A stretch of 64,000 nucleotides of DNA from Acetivibrio mesophilus (GTDB lineage Bacteria; Bacillota; Clostridia; Acetivibrionales; Acetivibrionaceae), in assembly GCF_004102745.1 (NCBI RefSeq), contig NZ_RLII01000002.1:62001-126000 (forward strand), written 5' to 3'. Under the pieces are notes generated by a model. It had not been told where the DNA came from. It made no database searches and saw only the letters and a list, made by a program, of their open reading frames with translations. The first letter of the stretch is position 1; the number at the start of each line of letters is the position of its first letter. Below, piece after piece: positions 56,188 through 64,000 of the stretch. Made by a program: the position numbers and the translations under genes.

Positions 56188-56233
56188 AAGTCTGAAGGCA
56201 AAGAGCTACATTCTCCTTTATGCCTTCAGACTT
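56188..56233 (+). terminator. Terminator after the J-like gene
   Basis: Perfect 13-bp inverted repeat (AAGTCTGAAGGCA / TGCCTTCAGACTT, 20-base loop), 45 bases after the stop. Confidence 0.6.
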
Positions 56234-56404
56234 ATATATTTTATGGCAGATTAAACGTATTCCCACGTATTATCCGCTTCGGTGATATTTCAATACACAG
56301 TTTAAATGAATTCCAAAAAACAACCGTGAGTTCCGCTTTTGTCGGCAACAAAATACAGCAATATAGCTCGTATATAACATCTTTGTGCCTTTTCTTTCTC
56401 TATC

Positions 56405-57343
56405 TCATGTTTTTTCTTCAAATGTATTGTCCAAAATTACTTTCTCAATCTCCATAGAACCTCTTTCCATCAAAAATTTTACAGCTATTTTTGTACTATA
56501 CCATACTCCCTTTTTCAACTTACCTTCAAACCTGTCAAGATATTCATCGGATGCTTCATGATATATAAATTCCAGCCTACCTGTAACTATTACATCTGTG
56601 GGTGTTAATGCAAAAATAGTTGCATCTTGAAGGACTTCAACCTTAGAAGGATCTGAAATAAACTTAACTTCTCGTATTATAGAGTTCTCGACAGCATCAT
56701 TATGTACCGCTCTCATAATTCCCGCAAAAGGGGCAGTAGGAATGTATGGGTCACATTCTTTAGTATAGTCCACATCTCCTATAAAAGCCTCGACATGTGA
56801 ACTTGCCATAGATAAATAATATTCTCTCTCTTTGTCAGTAAGCTTAACCGTAATATTTGGATATTTTAAGAGTGGTATAAGATTTTCAAAGTCTGTATTC
56901 ATATTAGCGATACATTCATAATAGGTATCACTTAAAGCAGGGTTCATAAAGAACACAGGTTGCTTGTCTTTGGTATCTATAGTAACCTTGTATTCGTTTG
57001 CATCCCAGTATACCTTATAGCCAAATGCTTCACTAATAACTCGATAAGGTACGAATGTTCTATTGTTTCTAATAACAGGTATAGAGTCTATTGGAACGGA
57101 TTTGCGTTGCTTTGTTTTTAGATCATTAATGTTTAGGGTGTTTTCATCGTGTCTAATGCTAAAATAAACTTCTATATCATCATAAGTAATTGTGACTATT
57201 TTTAGAATATCATCCCAGTCAACCTTTGCTCCAAAACTCTCTGCAATTGCACGAATTGGAACCATTGTTCTTCCAAATTCATTTATATAAGGCTTTGCAT
57301 CAGTAAATTGCAGTTCTTTATCATTGACATATACATTGTTATT
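56405..57343 (-). pseudogene. Copper-amine-oxidase N-terminal-like domain protein, lacking start and signal peptide
   Basis: The frame encodes a copper amine oxidase N-terminal domain pair, as in many secreted clostridial proteins: NNVYVNDKELQF, GRTMVPIRAIAESFGAKVDWD, then RTFVPYRVISEAFGYKVYWD, followed by about 165 residues of unrecognised sequence. Homologues begin with a signal peptide; here a TAA stop (57344-57346) stands directly before NNVYV and there is no ATG, GTG or TTG until the internal Met of TMVPIR (57265), which has no ribosome site. A hydrophobic stretch lies upstream in another frame. Decay by frameshift or truncation is the simplest reading; a shorter cytosolic product from 57265 is possible. 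Confidence 0.65.
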
Positions 57344-57537
57344 TTACACCAAATAGTAATAAAGATAAATATCAATAAACTCTTGAATAAAATTATCGTC
57401 GGCGCAAATATTTTGAATATATGAAAAGAGGAGGCAATTACCTCCCCTTAAGATTCAGTCAACAAAACATGCAGTTTGTCAGTGCAATTCTTATGTACGT
57501 GCCTTAAATGCTTTACAATAATTTCATTTACAGGACA

Positions 57538-57672
57538 CTAGTTCTTGTAGCCGCATCCACCACCAAAGCCGCCGAAAATTCCTGGGCACAGACAGAGAAT
57601 AAACAAAATTATTATTATCCACCAGATGAAGTCATTCCCACAGCCGAAGGCAAAACCTCTATTTTCTTCCAT
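57538..57672 (-). CDS. 44-residue Gly-rich membrane peptide
   Basis: Begins MEENRGFAFGCGNDFIWW, then a hydrophobic helix (WIIIILFILCLC) and a Gly-rich end (GIFGGFGGGCGYKN). The layout resembles the small YjcZ-like peptides found in spore-forming Firmicutes, often linked with sporulation. AAAGG ribosome site upstream. The plus-strand frame over it (57508-57717) is its shadow. No other gene lies between 57344 and 57792. Confidence 0.72.
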   Translation of the reverse strand: MEENRGFAFGCGNDFIWWIIIILFILCLCPGIFGGFGGGCGYKN

Positions 57673-57792
57673 ATTGATTCATCCTTTCTTAAATTGTTCT
57701 TCTTCACGGTAGTATAATATTCATGTAAGCAGAAAAGTGTTACATTGTTTTTGAAAATTTATTAGTAATGAAATGGTTATAAGAAATCCTGT

Positions 57793-57839
57793 AAAAGTAA
57801 TCGGCAGAACAGGTAATAACCCATTCTGCCGATTACTTT

Positions 57840-57840
<1 letters not shown>
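57793..57840 (-). terminator. Terminator of the tRNA-Ala gene
   Basis: Perfect 17-bp inverted repeat (AAAAGTAATCGGCAGAA / TTCTGCCGATTACTTTT, 14-base loop) starting directly at the CCA end and followed by T residues on the minus strand. Confidence 0.88.
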
Positions 57841-57915
<75 letters not shown>

Positions 57916-57939
57916 AAATATTCATTAATACCAATAAAT

Positions 57940-57968
57940 ATTTTAATATATTTTCTAGTGTAATTCAA
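57940..57968 (-). promoter_or_regulatory. Promoter of tRNA-Ala
   Basis: On the minus strand TTGAAT and TAAAAT separated by 17 bases, 24 bases before the tRNA 5' end. Confidence 0.55.
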
Positions 57969-58010
57969 TAAGTTTTTTTGGAAAAATAAATAAACTTTAA
58001 TCTTTAAATA

Positions 58011-58301
58011 TTAATCTACAAATATATTTTCAGTACTGTAGTCTACCAATACAACCCTGCCGTCATTCTCGATAAAGTTCACAATATTTGCCATCATGCT
58101 ATCCGCATGTCCAGCCTCATTTGATACACAGGATATCCCTATTACGGCATTTTTCCATTTATCATTGAAGCCTACTTCTGCTACTGAGGCATTGAACCTT
58201 GATTTAATCCTTCCAACAATACTTTTTACAACCTGCCTCTTCTCTTTTAATGAAAATGCTTCATTGATGTTTAAAACCACTCTGCAAACGCCTATAACCA
58301 T
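58011..58301 (-). CDS. DUF503 (YlxP-like) protein
   Basis: A 96-residue protein of the DUF503 family: VCRVVLNINEAFSLKEKRQVVK at the start (in part) and RFNASVAEVGFNDKWKNAVIGI in the middle. YlxP genes often lie near infB/rbfA and are thought to touch ribosome assembly; here it stands alone after the tRNA gene. AGGTGAT ribosome site. Confidence 0.9.
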   Translation of the reverse strand: MVIGVCRVVLNINEAFSLKEKRQVVKSIVGRIKSRFNASVAEVGFNDKWKNAVIGISCVSNEAGHADSMMANIVNFIENDGRVVLVDYSTENIFVD

Positions 58302-58436
58302 AATATCACCTATTAATTAATATTTGATGTCGCCAGCCTTTAGCACTCTTCTTATTATAGCATAAACTTAATGATTATAGAAAATTCATATAAAACTTGA
58401 TATAATAATAATTAATATTGAAGAGGAGCTAAGAAA

Positions 58437-59621
58437 ATGGCGAAAATTCTTGTTATAGACGATGAAACTACCATTCTCCAGAACATTAAATTTCTTCTCG
58501 AAATTGACGGCAATGAAGTAATAACAGCTTCCAGTAGCAAAGAAGGGCTTAGCTTTTTCATGGACAACTTCAACTCAATCGATGTCGTCATTACCGATAT
58601 GAAAATGCCCAAACTCTCCGGCATGGAAATCCTCAGAGAAATTAAGAGGATTATGCCTCAAATGGCCGTGATTATCCTTACGGGACATGGTGATTTGGAT
58701 AATGCCATTCTTGCAATGAAAGAAGGAGCGTTTGAATACCTTAGAAAACCGGTCACAGCCCAGGACCTATCAATAGCTATAAGCAACGCCATAAACAGAA
58801 AAAAACTTCTTATGGAAAATGAAAAAATGACCCAAGAATTGCTGGAGCATAGAAACTATTTACAGGGTCTTCACGACTCTGCCGCAAAAATATTGCTCAA
58901 CATGCTTCCTAAAAATCTACCGAAAATTGACGGCTTTAATTTTGCCGTTGAGTATAAATGCTGTGATGATGTCGGCGGCGATATGTACGACATATGCGAT
59001 ATAGGAGACTATATATGCTTTTATGTTTTTGATGTTTCCAATCATGGTATTCTTGCTGCTGTTATCTCAATAATAATAAAAAGTTTTCTTCAGAACATAG
59101 AGTACAACTACCGCCAGGGAATCAACAAAAGGAGATTTCCCGAAATAGTTTTGGATCTAAACCTAGAGCTTTTGTCCAACACAGCACAAAATGTTTTTGC
59201 TTCCTTGTTTTTAGGCTTTATTGATAAAAGCAGCAAAAAGCTTTATACCGTATCGGCCGGGCATATTACACAGTACATAGTTAAGGACAGCGGATTTGTG
59301 CCTTTAGAATCAACAGGTCCTATTCTTGGAGTCTTTGAGGATTCAACCTATACATGCACTGTAAACCAGTTAGAGCCTGGAGATAAAGTACTGCTTTTCA
59401 CAGACGGTATTATTGAAGCTTCTTCGAACTCAGATGACGAAATTGCCGACAATAACCAAATTTTCGGCTCGGAGAATTTGCTTAAAATTCTTGAAAGCTG
59501 CAAAAATGAATCCCTTTCAACTCTTATTGATAAAACAATGAAAGCTGTAAAAGACTTCTCTAAAAATACCTGTATTGACGACATGACGATATTAGGTATT
59601 GAAGTCTCAAAAGAGATCTAA
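58437..59621 (+). CDS. Response regulator with PP2C (RsbU/SpoIIE-type) phosphatase output
   Basis: A 394-residue protein: receiver domain (about 1-120) with DDE at the start, phospho-acceptor Asp in VVITDMKMPK, Thr in ILTGHG and Lys in YLRKPV; a short coiled coil (about 122-150); and a PPM phosphatase domain (about 165-390) with GGDMYDIC, LGF, SAGH and LFTDGI motifs. Such proteins dephosphorylate anti-sigma-factor antagonists and so switch stress or alternative sigma factors. AGAGGAG ribosome site; its own -10 (TATAAT at 58402-58407). The histidine kinase gene starts 16 bases after its stop. Confidence 0.93.
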   Translation: MAKILVIDDETTILQNIKFLLEIDGNEVITASSSKEGLSFFMDNFNSIDVVITDMKMPKLSGMEILREIKRIMPQMAVIILTGHGDLDNAILAMKEGAFEYLRKPVTAQDLSIAISNAINRKKLLMENEKMTQELLEHRNYLQGLHDSAAKILLNMLPKNLPKIDGFNFAVEYKCCDDVGGDMYDICDIGDYICFYVFDVSNHGILAAVISIIIKSFLQNIEYNYRQGINKRRFPEIVLDLNLELLSNTAQNVFASLFLGFIDKSSKKLYTVSAGHITQYIVKDSGFVPLESTGPILGVFEDSTYTCTVNQLEPGDKVLLFTDGIIEASSNSDDEIADNNQIFGSENLLKILESCKNESLSTLIDKTMKAVKDFSKNTCIDDMTILGIEVSKEI

Positions 59622-59637
59622 AATTGTGGAGGTCAAA

Positions 59638-61395
59638 ATGAGGTATAACCGTCATATCAATGGGAATCTTCCGGAAGATATATTGGAGAGCATCATTATA
59701 AGTTCAACCGAATATGCAATTATCGCAACAGACACCCTCAACAGGATAATTGTTTGGAATAAGGGTGCTGAATTGATTTATGGCTACTCAAAGGAAGAAA
59801 TGCTGGGAAAACAGTTCCCTTCCGACCTTCATAGAAAGGGTTTACCCAATAGTGAATTCCTCTTTGTACCGGACAATAATACAAAATCAAGCCTGATAGA
59901 TCGAACAATGTATGCCAAAAGAAAGGACGGCTCCTTTACTCCTATTTCTATTACATCAACTCCTAGAGTCAATAACAACAATGAAACACTGGGCTTATTG
60001 ATTCTTACCAGAGATATTACAAGGTATAAGCTTCAGGAGCAATTCAATAGCGTACTGATTGAAATCACCCATCTGGTAAACACATCATCCAACATAGATC
60101 AGATGTGCTCCGCAGTATGCAATACCATAAGTCGTTTTCTTGGCATACCATCGGTATTCATCTGCTTGTTTGACTATCTTAGCAACAATTTTTATATAAA
60201 CTCAATGACAGGCTTGTGCAAAGGATGCAATATCCATACCTGCAGCTATTTTACCGATGATGAGGATGTAGCGGAAAACATAAAAGGCTGCTTTAAAACC
60301 TACACACAACTTACAATAAACCACAGTTCCCTTTCCGAACATGCCATCTATGACTATTTGGAAGCGCCTGTGGCCAATGGCAGTGAAAATTTCATAATTC
60401 ATATTCCGCTGACCTCGGATGTTTCGATTATCGGCATACTTCACATTGTTGTCTCCCACCCCCAGAAAGCTTTTCTTCTCAATGAAACTCAAGTCTTAAG
60501 CCTTATTGCCAATGAAATAACAGCGGGAATTCAAAGGAAACGACTGATTGAAGAAATAAAGGAATATGCTGATAATCTTGAAAAAATGGTAAAGGTCAGA
60601 ACGCGTCAACTGCGCGAAAAGGATGCCCAGCTAGTGCAGTCGGAAAAGCTTGCTACCCTTGGTGAAATGGCTACCGGTATAGCCCATGAAATCAATCAGC
60701 CTCTTGGAGGGATAAGCCTGATAGCCCAAGGACTTATCTTGGCAAAGAAAAGGGACAAATTAAGCGATGAACTCCTTCTCGAAAAGCTCAATGCCATTGT
60801 GGAGCAAGTGCATCGTATTGATAAGATAATAGGACACCTTCGCACCTTTGCAAGACAGTCGGATCAGACCAGGACACCGGTAAACATAAAAATGCCGCTT
60901 CTTGACGTATTCAAACTTATCGGTGAACAGCTGAAAAAACACAAAATCAATGTTGATATGGATATTCAAGAGAACCTTCCCTACGTCCTTGCCGACCACA
61001 ACAAATTGGAACAGGTATTTTTGAACCTTATTGTAAATGCCAGAGATGCCATAAACGAACTTGAAAAGAACAGCAAACTTCTTACGGCTGAAAATGAAGG
61101 CACCGAATGGATTGATTCTCCAGATAAAAAAATAGCCATAAAAGCCCATTCTGACAGCGCAAATGTCATTATTGAAATCATAGATAACGGAATCGGTATA
61201 CCCAAAGCCATTATCAATAAAATCTTTGAGCCCTTTTTCACTACGAAAGAAGTGGGAAAAGGCACCGGCATCGGATTATCGATAACATATGGAATTGTGA
61301 AGGAATTTGACGGAACAATAGATGTTGAGTCCGAAGAAATGAAAGGCAGCAGATTCATAATAAAATTTCCTATATATAATGAAAATAATCTGTAA
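59638..61395 (+). CDS. Soluble PAS-GAF sensor histidine kinase
   Basis: A 585-residue kinase from ATG 59638 (GGAGG upstream). Domains: PAS (about 18-135; SSTEYAIIATDTLNRIIVWN), a GAF-like domain (about 150-315) with a CKGCNIHTC Cys cluster at about 200, a coiled coil (315-345), dimerisation/phospho-acceptor domain with the H-box GIAHEINQPLGG (about 360), and HATPase with FLNLIVNARDAI (N box), IDNGIGIP (G1) and GTGIGLSI (G2). No membrane helix, so it senses a cytosolic signal. It should phosphorylate the receiver-PP2C protein encoded just before. Confidence 0.94.
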   Translation: MRYNRHINGNLPEDILESIIISSTEYAIIATDTLNRIIVWNKGAELIYGYSKEEMLGKQFPSDLHRKGLPNSEFLFVPDNNTKSSLIDRTMYAKRKDGSFTPISITSTPRVNNNNETLGLLILTRDITRYKLQEQFNSVLIEITHLVNTSSNIDQMCSAVCNTISRFLGIPSVFICLFDYLSNNFYINSMTGLCKGCNIHTCSYFTDDEDVAENIKGCFKTYTQLTINHSSLSEHAIYDYLEAPVANGSENFIIHIPLTSDVSIIGILHIVVSHPQKAFLLNETQVLSLIANEITAGIQRKRLIEEIKEYADNLEKMVKVRTRQLREKDAQLVQSEKLATLGEMATGIAHEINQPLGGISLIAQGLILAKKRDKLSDELLLEKLNAIVEQVHRIDKIIGHLRTFARQSDQTRTPVNIKMPLLDVFKLIGEQLKKHKINVDMDIQENLPYVLADHNKLEQVFLNLIVNARDAINELEKNSKLLTAENEGTEWIDSPDKKIAIKAHSDSANVIIEIIDNGIGIPKAIINKIFEPFFTTKEVGKGTGIGLSITYGIVKEFDGTIDVESEEMKGSRFIIKFPIYNENNL

Positions 61396-61603
61396 ATATC
61401 TCCATTCATATTTTTTGTTGTTAAAAACCTTTTCAAGTGGTATGATATTCAATGGAATAATAATTGGATAAAGCTATCTGTTTATGCTTCCGAAACTCTG
61501 ATTTGCTATATGTTTTGCAATGAACTTTTCACATTAATTTCGATATTGCAACATATATAACAATGGATTTCATATAAAATGTTTGACAAAAGAGGTGTAC
61601 AAT

Positions 61604-63367
61604 ATGCCTTTTGACGGTATAGTAGTAAAAAATGCAGTTAACGAACTATCAGATGCCCTTACAGGTGGTCGTGTCGATAAAATCTATCAGCCCGAGCAGG
61701 ATGAGATTATAATAAACTTAAGATCAAAAGGACAGAATCTCAAGCTTTTGTTATCGGCTAATGCCAGCTATCCTAGGATTCATCTTACCGATATTACAAA
61801 GGAGAATCCCACAAATCCTCCTGTTTTCTGCATGCTTCTAAGAAAGCATCTTTCGGGAGGAAGAATAACAGAAATAGAATTTCACGATTTTGAAAGAGTA
61901 ATTACAATACATATTGAAACCATTAACGAATTGGGTGACCTGACCTTAAAAAAGCTTGTGGTTGAAATAATGGGTAAACATAGCAACATTATACTTGTAA
62001 ACAGCGATAATAAAATAATTGATTCAATAAAGCATGTGGACAGTGATGTCAGCCGCGTAAGAGAAGTCATGCCCGCAAGACCCTATTCCCTTCCTCCCAG
62101 TCAGGACAAAACCAGTCCTCTTGCGCTTAATGTTGAGTTGCTCTTTTCGAAGGCAAAGGAACAAGGAGATCCCCGTATCTCAAAGTTTCTTCTAAACAAT
62201 ATCAAAGGCTTCAGTCCTCTTTTGTGCGATGAAATATGCTATCGTGCAGGTATTGACTCGAGAATGCCAATTTCAAGCCTCTCGGTGGACATTGTCCAAA
62301 ACCTGAAGCAGGCCTTGAATGAAATAATTTCTAAGATTGAGCATTCGGAATTTACTCCATGCATAATATGGAATGGTGATGATAGACAAAAGCCCGTTGA
62401 TTTTCATTCTTTTGAGATAAAGCAGTATAATACGTCTGATTTTTATCCGTCTATCAGCAAAGTGTTGGATTTATTTTATACTACCAGGGATACTTCCGAA
62501 AGGCTTACACAAAAAAAGGCGGATCTTGTAAAGCTTTTGAACAACTGTATTGACCGCTGCAATAAAAAAATTTCCATACACATGGATACATTGAGAGAAG
62601 TTGCCGAAAGGGAGAATTACAAGCTCTATGGAGAGCTTATCACTGCGAACATATACTGTATACCTAAAAACGCCGGCAAGGTCTCCCTTTTGAATTATTA
62701 CAGCGAAAACAGCGAGTATGTAGACATACCCCTTGATGAAACCCTTCTTCCTCAGGAGAACGCCCAGCGGTATTTTAAGAAATACGCAAAAGCAAAGACT
62801 GCCTATACTCATACGACACAGCAGCTTGAAGAAGCCCGCGGTGAGCTTTTATACCTTGAAAGTGTGCTGCACAGCTTAGAGAACATCAAATCCCTAAAGG
62901 ATATTGATGATATACGTCAGGAGCTTGCCGACCAAGGTTATTTACCTGCAAAGAAGAAAAAGCCGGAAAAGAAAAACTCAAAAGCCTTTACTCCTCATAT
63001 TTATAAGTCTACAGACGGTCTTTATATCTATGTGGGAAAAAACAATGTACAAAATGACATGCTCACCCTGAAGTTTTCATCTTCTAATGACATCTGGCTT
63101 CATACGAAGAATATTCCGGGCTCTCATGTCATAATAAAGAAGGATAAGGGAGATATACCCGACAGTACTCTGCTTCAGGCAGCGCAGCTGGCGGCTTATC
63201 ACAGCAAAGCAAAGAATTCCTCCCACGTGGAGGTCGATTACACCCATGTCAGAAATGTAAAAAAACCCAACGGCGCAAAACCAGGAATGGTAATCTACGA
63301 TAATTATAAAACTATTATTGTTACGCCGGATGAAAATATAATAAATAAATTAATAATGGAAAAATGA
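61604..63367 (+). CDS. rqcH: RqcH (NFACT family) ribosome quality control protein
   Basis: A 587-residue homologue of Rqc2/NEMF, formerly annotated fibronectin-binding protein FbpA. ATG 61604 follows AGAGGTG. NFACT-N (about 1-200) with MPFDGIVVKNAVNELSDAL in part and LLLSANASYPRIHLT, helical coiled-coil region (about 280-450), and NFACT-R at the C-terminus with DIWLHTKNIPGSHVIIK (about 495). It binds stalled large subunits with tRNA-Ala and adds Ala tails. The tRNA-Ala nearby is of no special meaning. Confidence 0.94.
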   Translation: MPFDGIVVKNAVNELSDALTGGRVDKIYQPEQDEIIINLRSKGQNLKLLLSANASYPRIHLTDITKENPTNPPVFCMLLRKHLSGGRITEIEFHDFERVITIHIETINELGDLTLKKLVVEIMGKHSNIILVNSDNKIIDSIKHVDSDVSRVREVMPARPYSLPPSQDKTSPLALNVELLFSKAKEQGDPRISKFLLNNIKGFSPLLCDEICYRAGIDSRMPISSLSVDIVQNLKQALNEIISKIEHSEFTPCIIWNGDDRQKPVDFHSFEIKQYNTSDFYPSISKVLDLFYTTRDTSERLTQKKADLVKLLNNCIDRCNKKISIHMDTLREVAERENYKLYGELITANIYCIPKNAGKVSLLNYYSENSEYVDIPLDETLLPQENAQRYFKKYAKAKTAYTHTTQQLEEARGELLYLESVLHSLENIKSLKDIDDIRQELADQGYLPAKKKKPEKKNSKAFTPHIYKSTDGLYIYVGKNNVQNDMLTLKFSSSNDIWLHTKNIPGSHVIIKKDKGDIPDSTLLQAAQLAAYHSKAKNSSHVEVDYTHVRNVKKPNGAKPGMVIYDNYKTIIVTPDENIINKLIMEK

Positions 63368-63384
63368 GTAAGGAGTGTTAGTAG

Positions 63385-64000
63385 ATGATATCAGAAAGTG
63401 TAGTAAATAACCTAAAGAATGCCTCATGGATAAGGGCCATGTTTGAAGAAGGTGAAAAACTTCGTAAAATCCACGGAAAAGATAATGTATATGATTTCAC
63501 TTTGGGAAATCCCGATCACGAACCACCCGCATCGGTAAAAGAAGCATTAAAAACTATTGTTAATGAAGATAAACCCGGTATCCACCGTTATATGAACAAT
63601 GCAGGATATGACGATGTAAGAGAAAAAGTTGCTGACTACTTAAACAAGACTTCAGGGCTGTCTTCCATCACATCTAAACATATAATCATGACCTGCGGTG
63701 CTGCCGGTGCTCTCAACGTCGTATTAAAGACAATCCTCAACCCTGGTGAAGAAGTGATAATATTAGCTCCTTACTTCGCGGAGTATATATTCTATGTTGG
63801 AAACCACGACGGAAAAGTAGTTATAGTGCCGCCGGAAAAGGACAGCTTCAAACCTGACCTTAAAATACTCGAAAGCAGCATCACCAATAAGATCAAAGCA
63901 ATAATTATTAATTCTCCGAACAACCCATCGGGTTACATATATAGCGAAGAAACATTGAAGGGTATTTCTGATATCCTGGAGAAAAAGGAAAAGGAATATA
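63385..64000 (+). CDS. Pyridoxal-phosphate aminotransferase class I/II, 3' end cut by window
   Basis: The first 205 residues of an aspartate-aminotransferase-like enzyme; ATG 63385 has AAGGAG nine bases upstream and lies 17 bases after rqcH. Seen: FTLGNPDHEPPASVKEAL (about 37), CGAAGALN (PLP phosphate loop region), APYFAEYIFY and NSPNNPSGYIY. The lysine-bearing part is outside the window. The substrate cannot be fixed from this half. Confidence 0.88.
   Translation, partial: MISESVVNNLKNASWIRAMFEEGEKLRKIHGKDNVYDFTLGNPDHEPPASVKEALKTIVNEDKPGIHRYMNNAGYDDVREKVADYLNKTSGLSSITSKHIIMTCGAAGALNVVLKTILNPGEEVIILAPYFAEYIFYVGNHDGKVVIVPPEKDSFKPDLKILESSITNKIKAIIINSPNNPSGYIYSEETLKGISDILEKKEKEY

Noticed and set aside
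57508-57717. A 69-codon plus-strand frame
   Set aside because: It is the shadow of the minus-strand Gly-rich peptide gene, which has a ribosome site and sensible composition.

Overview
The window reads as a chromosomal segment of a low-GC, Gram-positive, anaerobic, cellulolytic clostridium close to Acetivibrio (Clostridium) thermocellum. The strongest pointer is a pair of cellulosomal genes with type I dockerins: a 1616-residue CBM30-Ig-GH9-GH44-dockerin-PKD-CBM44 enzyme with the architecture of CelJ (Cel9D-Cel44A), followed by a GH9-CBM3c-dockerin enzyme like Cel9Q. In A. thermocellum these two are also neighbours (from memory, not searched). Promoters are of the TTGACA-17-TATAAT type and ribosome sites are strong GGAGG-like sequences. 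Several starts were moved downstream to fit them.

Layout. 1-7129 (+): the end of a type VII (WXG100) secretion locus with EssC ATPase (5' end outside the window), an EsxA-like WXG100 protein, an EsaB/YukD ubiquitin-like protein, a PP2C phosphatase and a soluble Ser/Thr kinase with a seven-repeat C-terminal domain. 7162-15131 (-): a Tad/Flp pilus-type locus read toward it (two ParA/MinD-like proteins, a SAF-domain protein, CpaF, TadB, TadC, a pilin-like peptide and two anchored pseudopilin-like proteins). 15184-23100 (-): cel9Q and celJ. 23394-29493: a DksA/TraR-like zinc-finger protein, mtnP-mtnA (methylthioadenosine salvage), and a DtxR-type repressor divergent from feoA-feoB and a small Cys-rich Feo accessory protein. 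29530-35163 (-): iorA-iorB-paaK-ACT-rarA (aryl-pyruvate oxidation). 35224-47702 (-): a Na+/solute symporter, a beta-CASP nuclease, hisC, three tandem M42 aminopeptidases, comEC, an SH3b-NlpC/P60 cell-wall hydrolase and a GNAT acetyltransferase. 48112-53547 (-): a complete-looking thiSGHFEC operon behind a TPP riboswitch with a clear terminator; its ThiE carries an N-terminal ThiD2 domain. 53601-58301: engB, a SIR2-like protein, two tiny genes (a 41-residue membrane peptide and a 66-residue HPD-bearing J-like protein), a decayed copper-amine-oxidase-fold protein, a 44-residue Gly-rich membrane peptide, tRNA-Ala(GGC) and a DUF503 protein. 58437-64000 (+): a receiver-PP2C regulator with a soluble PAS/GAF histidine kinase, rqcH and the start of an aminotransferase.

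No insertion sequence, CRISPR array, rRNA or prophage was seen. The least ordinary parts are the kinase/phosphatase-coupled type VII locus, the Tad locus whose two MinD-like proteins have both lost the P-loop lysine, the inverted repeats around feoAB, a possible orphan small RNA near 47.9 kb, and the patch of small and broken genes at 54-58 kb next to a SIR2-like protein.
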